Positions 7,933 through 16,337 of a DNA stretch of 64,000 bases are shown in pieces. The translations under genes were made by a program, and so were the position numbers. The DNA comes from Anaerolineae bacterium (GTDB taxonomy: Bacteria > Chloroflexota > Anaerolineae > Aggregatilineales > Aggregatilineaceae). The stretch is from positions 1 to 64,000 of the forward strand of contig JAFGNU010000093.1 of NCBI GenBank assembly GCA_016926875.1, written 5' to 3'. Within the stretch, counting starts at the first letter, position 1. The number at the start of each line of letters is the position of its first letter. The notes beneath the pieces are model-generated. The model was given only the letters and a program-made list of their open reading frames with translations, did no database searches and had not been told where the DNA came from.

Positions 7933-9066
7933 ATGCGACAGGTATCACGGACTTACCCGGTCGGTATTCGGCTGTGTGTGCTGTGCGGCGTTCTGCTGAT
8001 CGCGCTGGCAGCCTGCAATCTGAGCGCTGGTGACGAGGAATCGACGCCAACCCCTATCCCGGCATGGCCTACCCTCACGCCGACGTCCGGCACGATCACG
8101 CCCATCCCGCCGCCGCTGTCACCCACGCCAACCGGCGGCGCGCTGCCGGACCAGGACGGTATACCGCCCACCCAGACCAACTGCTTCCCACAGACCGGCT
8201 GGCCGACCTATACCGTGGTCGAGGGCGATACGCTCGGCCAGATCGCAGAGCGCACCAGCAGCACGGTTGCGCAGCTTGTCCAGGCCAACTGCCTGTCGAA
8301 CGCGGAGTTGATCTATATCGGGCAGGCGCTGCACGTGCCGGTGGCGCCGGTCACGCCTACGCCGACATCCACGCTCACGCCCGCGCCAACGCTGACGCCT
8401 ACCGCCACCGAAGACCCGAACATGCCCGTCTTTCAGGAAAACCTGACTGCAGACCGGCACTGGATCGACTCGGCGGGATTGGCGGTGACGTATGCCGACA
8501 CTGTGCGCGTCAATGCGGGCGAGGTGCTCAACGCCAACCGCGTGATCTTCCAGGTCAACGATCCGGCGGGCGGCCCGGCGATCAACATCGGCTCGGACGA
8601 CGACCCCTGGGACGGCGCGTTTGTTGATTACAGCTTCCCCGCGCCGGGCGATTACACCTTCCAGGCGGTCGCGGAGAACGAGTCCGCGCAGGCTTTCAGC
8701 ACGGCGTTTGCGATTCGCTACGATCCCGACTTTGTCCCGCCGGAGGGGCAGTACAACGTGCTGACCATCACGCCGTTTCTCCAGGGCAGCGCGGGATCGT
8801 ATGTGCTGCAAGGCGGCGCAACCGTGATGATCACCTGGGCCGCTGCCCCGGTGGGCGCGGAGCGTATCGACTTCACGCTGACGCCGACCGGAATCGGCAC
8901 CGCCGACCTGGCTACAACTATCGGCTCCGACCTGAACCCGCTGGACGGCGCGATGATCTCGTGGCAGGTGCCGCAGGGCCTGTCGGGGCATGTGCAGGGC
9001 GTGGCGACCATGCCGGATGGCGACGTTATTACCAGCGAGCTGATGCTTGTTTCGACCGGGTCTTGA
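7933..9066 (+). CDS. LysM-domain lipoprotein with Thr/Pro linkers
   Basis: 377 residues. A lipoprotein signal is clear: LCVLCGVLLIALAAC with the lipobox LAAC, so the Cys near residue 28 should be lipidated. A Thr/Pro-rich linker follows (TPTPIPAWPTLTPT...), then a LysM domain at about 92-138 (TYTVVEGDTLGQIAERTSSTVAQL...IYIGQALHVP), which in known proteins binds peptidoglycan or chitin-like glycans. After a second Thr/Pro linker come two beta-rich modules, each with a similar stretch (INIGSDDDPWDGAFVDYSFP and TIGSDLNPLDGAMISWQVP), probably an internal duplication of an Ig-like fold. GGAGG just before the ATG supports the start. It likely sits on the outer face of the cell; this architecture is common in Chloroflexota. 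Confidence 0.85.
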   Translation: MRQVSRTYPVGIRLCVLCGVLLIALAACNLSAGDEESTPTPIPAWPTLTPTSGTITPIPPPLSPTPTGGALPDQDGIPPTQTNCFPQTGWPTYTVVEGDTLGQIAERTSSTVAQLVQANCLSNAELIYIGQALHVPVAPVTPTPTSTLTPAPTLTPTATEDPNMPVFQENLTADRHWIDSAGLAVTYADTVRVNAGEVLNANRVIFQVNDPAGGPAINIGSDDDPWDGAFVDYSFPAPGDYTFQAVAENESAQAFSTAFAIRYDPDFVPPEGQYNVLTITPFLQGSAGSYVLQGGATVMITWAAAPVGAERIDFTLTPTGIGTADLATTIGSDLNPLDGAMISWQVPQGLSGHVQGVATMPDGDVITSELMLVSTGS

Positions 9067-9075
9067 CGGCTGATC

Positions 9076-9942
9076 ATGGGACGGATCGAGCTTCTGATCG
9101 GCGGCGCGGTTGCTGCGGCGGTGGTGCTGTGGTGGCTGTTGATCCGCACCGAGGGCGTTTACCTGGGGCGGGGCGTGGTGATCTGGCTGTACGACCTGTA
9201 CGCGCGGCGCTACGACCGCATCAAGCAGTACGACCCGGTTAATGAAGATCATTTCCTGGCGCGGCCTGTTTTGCAGCGCGTGCAACATATCCCCGCGCCG
9301 CTGGTGCTGGACGTGGCAACCGGCACCGGGCGGCTGCCGCTGGCCCTGCTGGAACAGCCGGGTTTCCAGGGGCGGATCGTTGCGCTGGACCTCAGCCGCA
9401 AGATGCTGCATATCGCGGCGGACAAGCTCGCACCCTATGGTGACCGCGTGGTGCTGCTGCACCAACCCGCCGAGACGCTGCCCTTTCCCGATGATACATT
9501 TGACCTGGTGACCTGCCTGGAAGCGCTGGAATTCGTGATGTGCCCGGTGGACGTGCTGCGCGAACTGGTGCGCGTGCTGCGTCCTGGCGGGCTGCTGGTG
9601 CTCACCAACCGGCAGGGCATCGACGCCCGGCTGATGCCGGGACACGCGTTTTCACATGCCCGCTTTGAACGGCTGCTGCGCAAGGAGTTGGGCCTGCTGG
9701 CGGTGGATATACAGCCCTGGCAGGTGGATTACAGGCTGGTGTGGGCGATCAAACCGGGGTATGCGAGTGCTGCCGGGCCGCTGCCGCTGGACCAGGTCTG
9801 GTGCTGTCCATGCTGCGGCGCGGTGGCGATGCTGCCGGTAGATACGGACGCCCACGGCGGCTGGCGCTGCCTGGACTGCGAAGCGCTGGTGCCCGTCGGC
9901 GCAGACGGCGTGATCGAGGTGGGGCGGGCGGCGGGCGGTTAG
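9076..9942 (+). CDS. Membrane-anchored SAM-dependent methyltransferase with C-terminal zinc ribbon
   Basis: 288 residues. An N-terminal hydrophobic helix (ELLIGGAVAAAVVLWWLLI, 5-23) anchors the protein. A class I methyltransferase follows: motif I LVLDVATGTGRLP (76-88), the acidic end of strand 2 (VALDLS), and post-motifs FPDDTFDLVTCLEALEF and LRVLRPGGLLVLTNR-like sequence. The last 45 residues carry two CxxC pairs, C244/C247 and C265/C268, typical of a zinc ribbon. The substrate is not known; ubiquinone/menaquinone-type and small-molecule methyltransferases share this core. It starts 10 bp after the LysM lipoprotein gene and is probably in the same operon. Confidence 0.8.
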   Translation: MGRIELLIGGAVAAAVVLWWLLIRTEGVYLGRGVVIWLYDLYARRYDRIKQYDPVNEDHFLARPVLQRVQHIPAPLVLDVATGTGRLPLALLEQPGFQGRIVALDLSRKMLHIAADKLAPYGDRVVLLHQPAETLPFPDDTFDLVTCLEALEFVMCPVDVLRELVRVLRPGGLLVLTNRQGIDARLMPGHAFSHARFERLLRKELGLLAVDIQPWQVDYRLVWAIKPGYASAAGPLPLDQVWCCPCCGAVAMLPVDTDAHGGWRCLDCEALVPVGADGVIEVGRAAGG

Positions 9943-9963
9943 ACCGGGCGCACAGCCACCCGG

Positions 9964-11784
9964 TCAGGTTGGACGCGCCGACGCTGCGACCGCGTCCAGC
10001 ACCGCGCGGGCGTCTTCGTAGTCGTCCCAGTGGATGATGATCACGGCCAGCCAGTCGGTGGAACTGCCGGGCAGCAGGATGATCGGCCACGCGGCGGTGG
10101 TAGGGGGCAGGGTGCCGGGCAGCTTCACGCCGTCCGCGCCGGACCGGTCGAATGGCTGGTGTACGGGCGTAAGGTAATTGTTTCGTGCCATGCAGTCAAA
10201 GGTAGGGGACGGCCCGCCGGGTATTCGGTCCCGGCACCCGGACGGCACACTGTAAACGGTCACCGGGTCAAGCCGCTGGACGGTGATCACAAGCGAAGCA
10301 TTATCATACGGGCCGCTGGCCGGGACCGGGCGATCCGCCAGTACGACGGCGGTCGTCGGCGCGGCGAACAGTACTGATGTGCTGGCCGTGTCGATGTGCC
10401 AGCCGGACGGGTAATCGAAGGTGATCCCCAGCGCGGCGCTGCTGTAGGTCGCGTCCAGGTCAAGGCCGGAGCTGCGCAGTTCGGAGACTGCAACAATGGC
10501 AACGATGCCCAGCGCCATCAGCGAGATCACGATGCTGGCATACACGCCCCACCGTTCCCACCGGGCAGAGCGGCGGATGTGGCCGGGTAGCGGGCTGCCG
10601 ATAGGCTGGATGCCGGATGTCTCAGGCGGCAGTGAGAACGCCTGCGGATCGTTTTGCAGCACAGACTCAGGGGTGGGGAAGTCTTCGGGCGGCGTAAACC
10701 TGTCTTCTGCAAACAACTCCGATATGGCTTCGATGTCTTCGAACGGATCGATTGGCTCCTCCTCGATGTCGATGTCGGCGAACAGGTCATCCGGTTCTGT
10801 ACCCGGCCTGGCGGCGCTGTCATCCGTGACCGGCGGCGGGGGGCCTGGTGCCGGTTCGAGCGCGGGCGGGATAAAATCGGTGGTGTCCGGCTGCGGCGGT
10901 TCGTCGTCGTACAGCCAGCGATCCCCGGCGGGAGTTGCCCCGGCAGGATCAAGCCCTAACGCTTCATCGAGCGCTTCGCTCAGCCGCATCGCGGACGGGT
11001 AGCGATACTCCGGCAGTTTGGCGAGTGCCTTCGCCAGCACCGCGTACAATTCAACCGGCAGGCTGGGGTTGATCGAGAGCGGGTTGGGCGGCGCTTCGCT
11101 CATGTGCATTTTGATGATCATAAACGAACTGGGACCGGTGAACGGAAGCTGTCCGGTGATCATCTGGAACACCATCACCGCCAGCGAGTAGATATCGCTG
11201 GATGGGCCGACCGGGTCGCCCCGGCACTGCTCCGGGGAGGCATACGACACCGTCCCGATAAACCCACCGGAGAGGGTCAGGCGCGTGTTGGCGTCGTCTA
11301 CATAGGCTACGCCAAAGTCGGACAGGTAGGGCTGGTTGTTGGCGTCCAGCAGGATATTGCTCGGTTTAACGTCACGGTGGATGATACCTTCCGCGTGGGC
11401 ATAATCCAACGCGCTGGCGATCTGGTGTGCCAGCCGACTAACCTGGGGCACGGGCAGCGGCCCATCGTCCAGCAGGTCGGCCAGCGTCCGCCCGTCGAGC
11501 AGCTTCATGACGATGTACGGGACGCCCTCGTCCTCGCCACAGTCGTAGACCGGCAGAATATGCGGGTGACGCAGCTTGATCAGGGTCCGGGCTTCGCGTT
11601 CGAACCGCCTGCGCAGGTTTTCCTCGGAGGCCAGGTGGACGGCCATCACCTTGAGGGCATATTCTCCTTTGTCTGCCGGGTTATAAACACGGTAGATCGT
11701 CGCCATGCCGCCCGATCCAATCTTCTCCCGCACAATGTAGGCCCCGATGGTGTCAGGTAACGGCCCGGTGACTCCAGGCGGCAT
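9964..11784 (-). CDS. Transmembrane Ser/Thr protein kinase with extracytoplasmic domain
   Basis: 607 residues from the ATG at 11784, which has AAGGAG upstream; a longer frame to 11883 runs through a repeat and is rejected. The kinase domain (about 15-275) has the Gly loop KIGSGGMATIYRV, catalytic Lys45 (EYALKVM), HRDVKPSNILLD (137-148), DFG (157-159) and an APE-like SPEQ. An acidic, low-complexity linker (about 290-400) follows, then one transmembrane helix (about 412-434, ASIVISLMALGIVAIVAV) and a 170-residue C-terminal domain outside the membrane starting ALGITFDYPSGWHID, similar in style to PsbP/DUF-type beta domains. This is a PknB-like layout without PASTA repeats. It probably reads an envelope signal. 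The adjacent TPR gene may be a partner. Confidence 0.9.
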   Translation of the reverse strand: MPPGVTGPLPDTIGAYIVREKIGSGGMATIYRVYNPADKGEYALKVMAVHLASEENLRRRFEREARTLIKLRHPHILPVYDCGEDEGVPYIVMKLLDGRTLADLLDDGPLPVPQVSRLAHQIASALDYAHAEGIIHRDVKPSNILLDANNQPYLSDFGVAYVDDANTRLTLSGGFIGTVSYASPEQCRGDPVGPSSDIYSLAVMVFQMITGQLPFTGPSSFMIIKMHMSEAPPNPLSINPSLPVELYAVLAKALAKLPEYRYPSAMRLSEALDEALGLDPAGATPAGDRWLYDDEPPQPDTTDFIPPALEPAPGPPPPVTDDSAARPGTEPDDLFADIDIEEEPIDPFEDIEAISELFAEDRFTPPEDFPTPESVLQNDPQAFSLPPETSGIQPIGSPLPGHIRRSARWERWGVYASIVISLMALGIVAIVAVSELRSSGLDLDATYSSAALGITFDYPSGWHIDTASTSVLFAAPTTAVVLADRPVPASGPYDNASLVITVQRLDPVTVYSVPSGCRDRIPGGPSPTFDCMARNNYLTPVHQPFDRSGADGVKLPGTLPPTTAAWPIILLPGSSTDWLAVIIIHWDDYEDARAVLDAVAASARPT

Positions 11785-11847
11785 GATGTCTGTCTCCTTG
11801 GTGGCGTATGCTAATGGCGTGTGTTTGCGACCTTGTACAATGGATTC

Positions 11848-11896
11848 GTAGGGGCAGAGCTTGCTCTGCCCTGGGCGCAGCAATCTACGCCCCTAC
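11848..11896. repeat. GTAGGGGC modular palindrome, two-part
   Basis: GTAGGGGC opens and GCCCCTAC closes the element. The left hairpin is GCAGAGCTTGCTCTGC, then CCTGGGC, then a degenerate second unit. It lies in the 158-bp gap between the kinase gene and the TPR gene. Confidence 0.8.
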
Positions 11897-11942
11897 AAAA
11901 TCATCGGACGCGTTCTAACTGTGCACGTTGCACGCTGTGCGT

Positions 11943-12527
11943 TCAGGCGTCGGAGTCCTGATCGGCATCCTGGTCGTCGTCTTTGTCCGGCGCGCCGCCG
12001 CCGGTGATCTTGTTGCGCAAGCCGAGCAGGCTTTTCATGATGCGCTGGCGGGCATTGGGCTGTTTGACGTAATCCAGCCCGACCTCGTAGGTGGCCGCTG
12101 CCTGCATAATGTTGCCGCTGCGAAGCTGGAGATCGGCCATTGCCAGCACGGTCTGGCCGTAATTTTCTTCGTCGCCCAATTCCAAAAAGATCGCCGACGC
12201 TTCGCGGTAGTTGGTGATCGCCTGCTCGCTGTTGCCGAGCTTGGCATACACGCGCGCCATGTTGCCGAGCACCTGCGCGCGCCGGTTGGAGTCGTTGAGC
12301 TGGGCGAAGATGGCGTGCGCCATGTTCATCTGTTCCAGCGCGTCTTCGTACTGGCCCAGCGAGTGCAGCGCCAGCCCCAGGTTGACCTGCATCTCGGCGG
12401 CCATATCGGCGGTGCCGTCATCTTCGTAGGCGGCAACGGCCTGGCGGAAGGTATCGACGGCCTGTTCATAGTCCTGCTGCATAAACTGCTTGATGCCCTG
12501 GTCTTTCAGTTCGTCAGCGGTTGGCAT
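11943..12527 (-). CDS. TPR-repeat protein
   Basis: 194 residues made almost entirely of tetratricopeptide repeats: units start about residues 4, 43, 83 and 123 (for example QGIKQFMQQDYEQAVDTFRQ, LHSLGQYEDALEQMNMAH, YAKLGNSEQAITNYREA). The C-terminal end is very acidic (PDKDDDQDADQDSDA). TPRs bind other proteins; no enzyme domain or signal peptide is seen. AAGGAG upstream of the ATG fixes the start. It precedes the Ser/Thr kinase gene on the same strand, but with a 158-bp gap containing a repeat, so shared transcription is not certain. Confidence 0.85.
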   Translation of the reverse strand: MPTADELKDQGIKQFMQQDYEQAVDTFRQAVAAYEDDGTADMAAEMQVNLGLALHSLGQYEDALEQMNMAHAIFAQLNDSNRRAQVLGNMARVYAKLGNSEQAITNYREASAIFLELGDEENYGQTVLAMADLQLRSGNIMQAAATYEVGLDYVKQPNARQRIMKSLLGLRNKITGGGAPDKDDDQDADQDSDA

Positions 12528-12629
12528 AGCTGTCTCCTTGATTTGTTATGGCGATGATCCGTAGTCAGTATAATCGATCAGTCCTGGTCTTTGAGCGTGA
12601 TTTCGGAATTGTCCTGCTACCAGTATAGC

Positions 12630-13262
12630 CTAATCCGGCATTGTCAGGCCGCCGGATTCCACCAGCCAATCCGCGATGCGCTCGACTGCGCCGGGCACGT
12701 CGTTATCCGAAATATCCAGCGCCAGCGTGGGCAGGATCGACTCGCTGACCAGCCGCTCCATCAACCGCTGTTCTTCGACGAAGATGTCCAGGTCGTTATA
12801 TTGGGACGGGTTGCCGGACACCTTCAACCGTTCCGCGCGCGCCGCTTTGAACGATTCCGGTGAGCGGTGGACGTAGATCAGACGGAAATTGAGCGGCAGC
12901 AGGCGTTGTTCCAGCCAGCGGAACGGGTAATCGGTCTCATGGTTGAGCAGTTGGTACATCCGGGTGGACAGGTGGAAGCGGTCCACGATCCACGAGTAAT
13001 AGCGCTGAAGCTCAAACAGCCGCACCCAGGTGTGGTAGGTTTCCATCGCCTGCGCTTCTTCGTCCGGCGCGAAGTTGATCAGGCCGCGCCCCCAGGGGAA
13101 GTTGGTGAACGCGCACCATTCCGCCGAAACCAGCGGCGAGTGGTAGCGGTACTTGCGCGGGCCGACGATGCGCGGGTGCTCGTTGAGCGCGAACGCGATC
13201 TCGGTCTTGAACGTCAGGCGCGTACCTTCCAGGATCACTTTGGGGCAGAGTTTCTCGGCCAT
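12630..13262 (-). CDS. P-loop NTPase/nucleoside-kinase-like protein with degenerate Walker A
   Basis: About 210 residues from the ATG at 13262. The N-terminus KVILEGTRLTFKTEIAFALN has the place and pattern of a P-loop (EGxxxxGKT in thymidylate and deoxynucleoside kinases), but the second Gly is Phe: GTRLTFKT. A later RLIYVHRSPESFKAARAERLK resembles the LID/base region of such kinases (DR/HR with Arg residues), and EEQRLMERLV...TLALDISD fits the C-terminal helix and strand. I infer a nucleoside-kinase or sulfotransferase-like fold; the substrate is unknown. The start is uncertain: a GGAG lies about 20 bp upstream of this ATG, and in-frame GTG codons exist further up at 13295 and 13307. Confidence 0.55.
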   Translation of the reverse strand: MAEKLCPKVILEGTRLTFKTEIAFALNEHPRIVGPRKYRYHSPLVSAEWCAFTNFPWGRGLINFAPDEEAQAMETYHTWVRLFELQRYYSWIVDRFHLSTRMYQLLNHETDYPFRWLEQRLLPLNFRLIYVHRSPESFKAARAERLKVSGNPSQYNDLDIFVEEQRLMERLVSESILPTLALDISDNDVPGAVERIADWLVESGGLTMPD

Positions 13263-13366
13263 GGGGGTAAGTCGTCGCTTTCTCCTGCGCTGCACAGAGC
13301 AAAACACATCACCGTTTTATGCGGCAGCATCTGGTGTGATCGTGTTAGCAGCAAGTTTGGTGTTGT

Positions 13367-13417
13367 GTAGGGGCGAGTCACCGACTCGCCCAGGGCAATC
13401 CACCGGGTTGCCCCTAC
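13367..13417. repeat. GTAGGGGC modular palindrome, two hairpins
   Basis: GTAGGGGCGAGTCACCGACTCGCC, then CAGGGC, then a hairpin GCAATCCACCGGGTTGC and CCCTAC. It is a full two-hairpin copy located in the gap between two minus-strand genes. Confidence 0.85.
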
Positions 13418-13480
13418 ATAATCACGCTGCCAGTTACTATCTCGCATAGGAACACAGGGTTTCCATCTGATCGTGACACA

Positions 13481-15346
13481 TCACTCGACCGCCAGCGTGC
13501 CCACCACGGCGTACTCCGCGCCGTCGGCGGTGAGCAGAACGGCGCCATCCCAGTAGGTGTACAGCTTCACGCCGACCGAATAGACGCCGGGCGGCAGGTC
13601 GTCGGGCAGATCAAGTGTGTGCCCGTCGAAAATATAAGTGCCCGGCTGCCACCCGCCGGTGGGGGCGGTCCCATTGGCGGGATAGCTGTCGTGCTGCGCG
13701 CGCAGTACGCCCCCTGCATCCAGCAGGAACACCGAGACGCTGTAATCCACGCCCGGCGGTTGCTCGGCGTGCCACCATAACAGCACAGGGGCCGGATCGC
13801 CGGGGCGGAGCGATTCCGGTAGATCGACTTTGCGCAGCGTGATCACGTCGCCAAAACGGACGATCTCGTCTTGCAGCGCCGTGACCCGGTCGTAGCGGTA
13901 GGCGTAGATCGGAAAACCGAGGTGCTCGTATGTCAGCGTCCCGGTGCGGGTAAACCCCTCGTGTTCCAGCAGATCGAAGACATCGTGCTTCTTGTCCGCG
14001 TCACCCCAGTAGGCCATCCATAGACCGTCCGTGTCAAGCAGTTCGGCTTTGACGTGGGGCAGGAAGTAGCCCTTAAAACGCTTGCGGTAGTCGTACAGGG
14101 AAATGATCTCGTCGTGGGCCTCGTCCGGCAGGGCCAGCGTCAGGTGATACCACAGCGCGGCGTGCGCGCCTTCGACATCCACCAGCACCGGCTCATCGCC
14201 GGGGTAGACGGCGGCGACGTCGGCTGCCAGTTCGCGCCAGGGCGGTTTTTCAAAGTACGAGCTGGTGGTGAACAGCCCGTTGACCAGCATCAGCGTGATC
14301 ACCCACGCAGCGCCGAAGCGATCGAACGCCGTCAGTCCGTGCCCGACCAGCAGCGCCACAGCGGGCATGATGACCGAGATATTGCGGTCGGTGAGCAGGG
14401 GAAAACGGCTGTGCAGCGCGGCGGTAATGATGATCGGCACGCCAAACCACAGCGCCGCCAGCAGCGTCCCCGACAGCCGCCGCTCACGCGGGACGCGCCC
14501 CATTGGGCCGGGCGTGGAGGCCAGCGGTCCCAGCCCGCCGACCAGCATCAGCAGGCCGTACAGCGCCACCGGCTGGCCCAGCGATTCAACGGCCAGGTAT
14601 TCGAGCGTGGCGCGGTTGAAGGGCATGCCGTGAATATTCAGCACTTCGCTGTCAACCGGCGTGATGATAAACTGGTGGATCACGATGGGCACCCAGGGCA
14701 AAAACGCCAGTCCAACCAGCGCGTTTAACGCGATAAAATGCCGCCAGCCGGTCCGGCCCCGCAGCGTGATCAGCGCGTGGACCAGGATCGCCAGGTTGAC
14801 CATGTAGCAGTAGTAATGCAGGTACAGGCCCAGCACGCTGAACAGCACAAAGCCGAAGGCGTGCCCGCCTGTGGGCCAACGCCGCCAGCGCACGTACAGC
14901 AGGGCGATGGCGATCATGTAGAAAAACACCATCGGGTAATCGCGCACTTCCTGCGTCAGCACGACGTGTTTATCCATCAGCGTGAAGGCCAGCGCCGCCC
15001 ACACGCCCGCCGCCGGGCTGAACAGTTCGCGTCCGAGCCGGTAGATCAGCGCGATGCTGGCAATCGAGAACAGCACCGCTTCATAGCGCAGCGCAACGAC
15101 CGTCCCGCCCACCAGCGTATCCCAGGCGCGCAGCATAACCGAGTATTCCGGGCCGTGATGGTCGGCGACCATCGTCATCGTCAGGTCGCGCACCGAATCG
15201 CCGCGCGCCAGCCAGATCGACCAGCCCTCATCTCCCCAGAGTCCCTGGGCGTTGAGATCATGAATGCGGGTGTAGGACGCGACGAGCAGCACGGCGAGCA
15301 TCGCGTAAAACGTCCAGCGTGGGGATGTGCGTGTCTGTGTGTTCAT
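13481..15346 (-). CDS. GT-C (GT39/PMT-like) membrane glycosyltransferase
   Basis: 621 residues. About 10 transmembrane segments fill residues 12-380. The first extracytoplasmic loop carries LWGDEGWSIWLARGDS, with the Asp-Glu pair typical of GT39/ArnT-like enzymes that use polyprenyl-phosphate sugars as donors. The C-terminal 240 residues are outside the membrane and beta-rich (for example RFGDVITLRKVDLPESLRPGDPAPVLLWWHAE), a tail common in Chloroflexota members. It should glycosylate a protein or lipid on the outer face of the membrane. A similar C-terminal domain ending ...GVYSVGVKLYTYWDG is seen in the 20564 gene (AGEYAVNVGWFRPADG), so the two are related in architecture. Confidence 0.8.
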   Translation of the reverse strand: MNTQTRTSPRWTFYAMLAVLLVASYTRIHDLNAQGLWGDEGWSIWLARGDSVRDLTMTMVADHHGPEYSVMLRAWDTLVGGTVVALRYEAVLFSIASIALIYRLGRELFSPAAGVWAALAFTLMDKHVVLTQEVRDYPMVFFYMIAIALLYVRWRRWPTGGHAFGFVLFSVLGLYLHYYCYMVNLAILVHALITLRGRTGWRHFIALNALVGLAFLPWVPIVIHQFIITPVDSEVLNIHGMPFNRATLEYLAVESLGQPVALYGLLMLVGGLGPLASTPGPMGRVPRERRLSGTLLAALWFGVPIIITAALHSRFPLLTDRNISVIMPAVALLVGHGLTAFDRFGAAWVITLMLVNGLFTTSSYFEKPPWRELAADVAAVYPGDEPVLVDVEGAHAALWYHLTLALPDEAHDEIISLYDYRKRFKGYFLPHVKAELLDTDGLWMAYWGDADKKHDVFDLLEHEGFTRTGTLTYEHLGFPIYAYRYDRVTALQDEIVRFGDVITLRKVDLPESLRPGDPAPVLLWWHAEQPPGVDYSVSVFLLDAGGVLRAQHDSYPANGTAPTGGWQPGTYIFDGHTLDLPDDLPPGVYSVGVKLYTYWDGAVLLTADGAEYAVVGTLAVE

Positions 15347-15398
15347 GGCGGGGAATTGTACCGCGTAAGCGGGCAGGGGGAAAAGGGCAGCACGTATT

Positions 15399-15431
15399 AA
15401 AAACGCCCTGCATTACGGCGATGCAGGGCGT
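15399..15431 (-). terminator. Rho-independent terminator after the XRE gene
   Basis: On the minus strand the stem is CGCCCTGCAT/ATGCAGGGCG (15430-15421 with 15413-15404), loop of 7, followed by TTTTT (15403-15399). It lies 21 bp past the stop of the double-XRE gene. Confidence 0.85.
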
Positions 15432-15451
15432 GCACGGTCGAATTGGTCGCT

Positions 15452-16201
15452 TTACAGCGTAATATTCAGGATCGCTTCGGCAATGCCGCGCAGTTCGCTC
15501 GTGGACATCTGCGACAGCCGCATCGCCAGTTCCAGGTAGGGCTGGTTGACCGGCGATGACACAAAGCGGCGCATCCCCTCCGGCAGATCGGCAAAGCGCT
15601 TGAGGTCTTCTTGCAGCGCCAGGAAGTCCCCGACGCGGTTGCCGTCTTCCAGGAAGTACGACATGTTCACATGACACGCGCCCGCCAGCGTGACCAGGAT
15701 CGGGACCGGGATCGGGCGCTGGCCGAGTTCGTAGGCGGTGATGTGCGCAGGCGTCAGCCCGGCCTCGTTGGCGAGCTGCTCCGGCAAGAGATTCTGCTGT
15801 TCGCGGGCACCGCGCAGCAGCGCCCCGATCAGCCGCCCGCGCAGAATCGTGTATTCGCCGGGCTGGACCTTGCGCTGTTCGGTCTTCTGGTGCTGCATGG
15901 TTTCCGTGCCAAAAAAGTGACTGATCGGCACGCTCAGCGTATAGGCCAGCAGTTCAAGCTGGGGCAGGCCGGGCATCTGCTGACCCAGTTCCCACGCGTT
16001 AAGGGTGTCCGCCGCTGCCCCGATCTGGGAGGCGCAGTCTTCCAAACTCAATCCGGCAGCCTGGCGTGCATCGCGGATCAACACGCCCAGGATGCGCGCG
16101 CGCAGAATGTACATCTCGCCGAAGTTTTGCGGCGCGGCTGCTTGTTGTTCCTTGTCGTCGGCGTGTTGGCGCAGACGGGCGGCAATGTCGCTGAAACTCA
16201 T
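15452..16201 (-). CDS. Transcription regulator with two XRE helix-turn-helix domains
   Basis: 249 residues from ATG 16201, chosen over the ATG at 16207 because GGGAGG then sits 7 bp away. Two XRE-type domains are in tandem: about 34-96 (LGVLIRDARQAAGLSLEDCASQIGAAADTLNAWELGQ...) and about 120-182 (IGALLRGAREQQNLLPEQLANEAGLTPAHITAYELGQ...). Each ends in the typical W/Y-E-x-G recognition region followed by LLAYTLSVPISHFF-like helices. The last 60 residues are helical. Such double domains let one chain contact two half sites. The gene has its own promoter candidate and terminator, so it appears monocistronic; its targets are unknown, with the GT39-like gene downstream and the BcsB-like gene upstream as nearest options. 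Confidence 0.85.
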   Translation of the reverse strand: MSFSDIAARLRQHADDKEQQAAAPQNFGEMYILRARILGVLIRDARQAAGLSLEDCASQIGAAADTLNAWELGQQMPGLPQLELLAYTLSVPISHFFGTETMQHQKTEQRKVQPGEYTILRGRLIGALLRGAREQQNLLPEQLANEAGLTPAHITAYELGQRPIPVPILVTLAGACHVNMSYFLEDGNRVGDFLALQEDLKRFADLPEGMRRFVSSPVNQPYLELAMRLSQMSTSELRGIAEAILNITL

Positions 16202-16239
16202 ACCCATACCTCCCAGGGATGGTTAGGACGTTGCCTGCC

Positions 16240-16268
16240 ATTATACGAGGTGTGTCACAGCCGCGCAA
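16240..16268 (-). promoter_or_regulatory. Candidate sigma-70-type promoter of the XRE gene
   Basis: Minus strand: TTGCGC (16268-16263), 17-bp spacer, TATAAT (16245-16240), 38 bp before the ATG. The -10 is perfect and the -35 matches only TTG. Confidence 0.5.
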
Positions 16269-16278
16269 CGGGCATGAT

Positions 16279-16311
16279 CAGGGGCGGACCCGGTAGCTGG
16301 CCCGCCCCTGA
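16279..16311. terminator. Hairpin after the BcsB-like gene
   Basis: AGGGGCGG and CCGCCCCT form an 8-bp GC stem with further partial pairing (GGACC/GGCCC side). There is no run of T behind it on the minus strand, so termination is only possible; it lies 27 bp past the BcsB-like stop. Confidence 0.45.
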
Positions 16312-16337
16312 TTGGTAATCGTGAAAGGTGGATACGG

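Noticed and set aside
8119-9645. 508-codon minus-strand frame across the LysM and methyltransferase genes
   Set aside because: Spans two recognisable plus-strand genes and has the biased composition of a shadow frame.
11785-11883. Longer N-terminus for the Ser/Thr kinase
   Set aside because: The extension is translated from a GTAGGGGC repeat; ATG 11784 has a good ribosome site.
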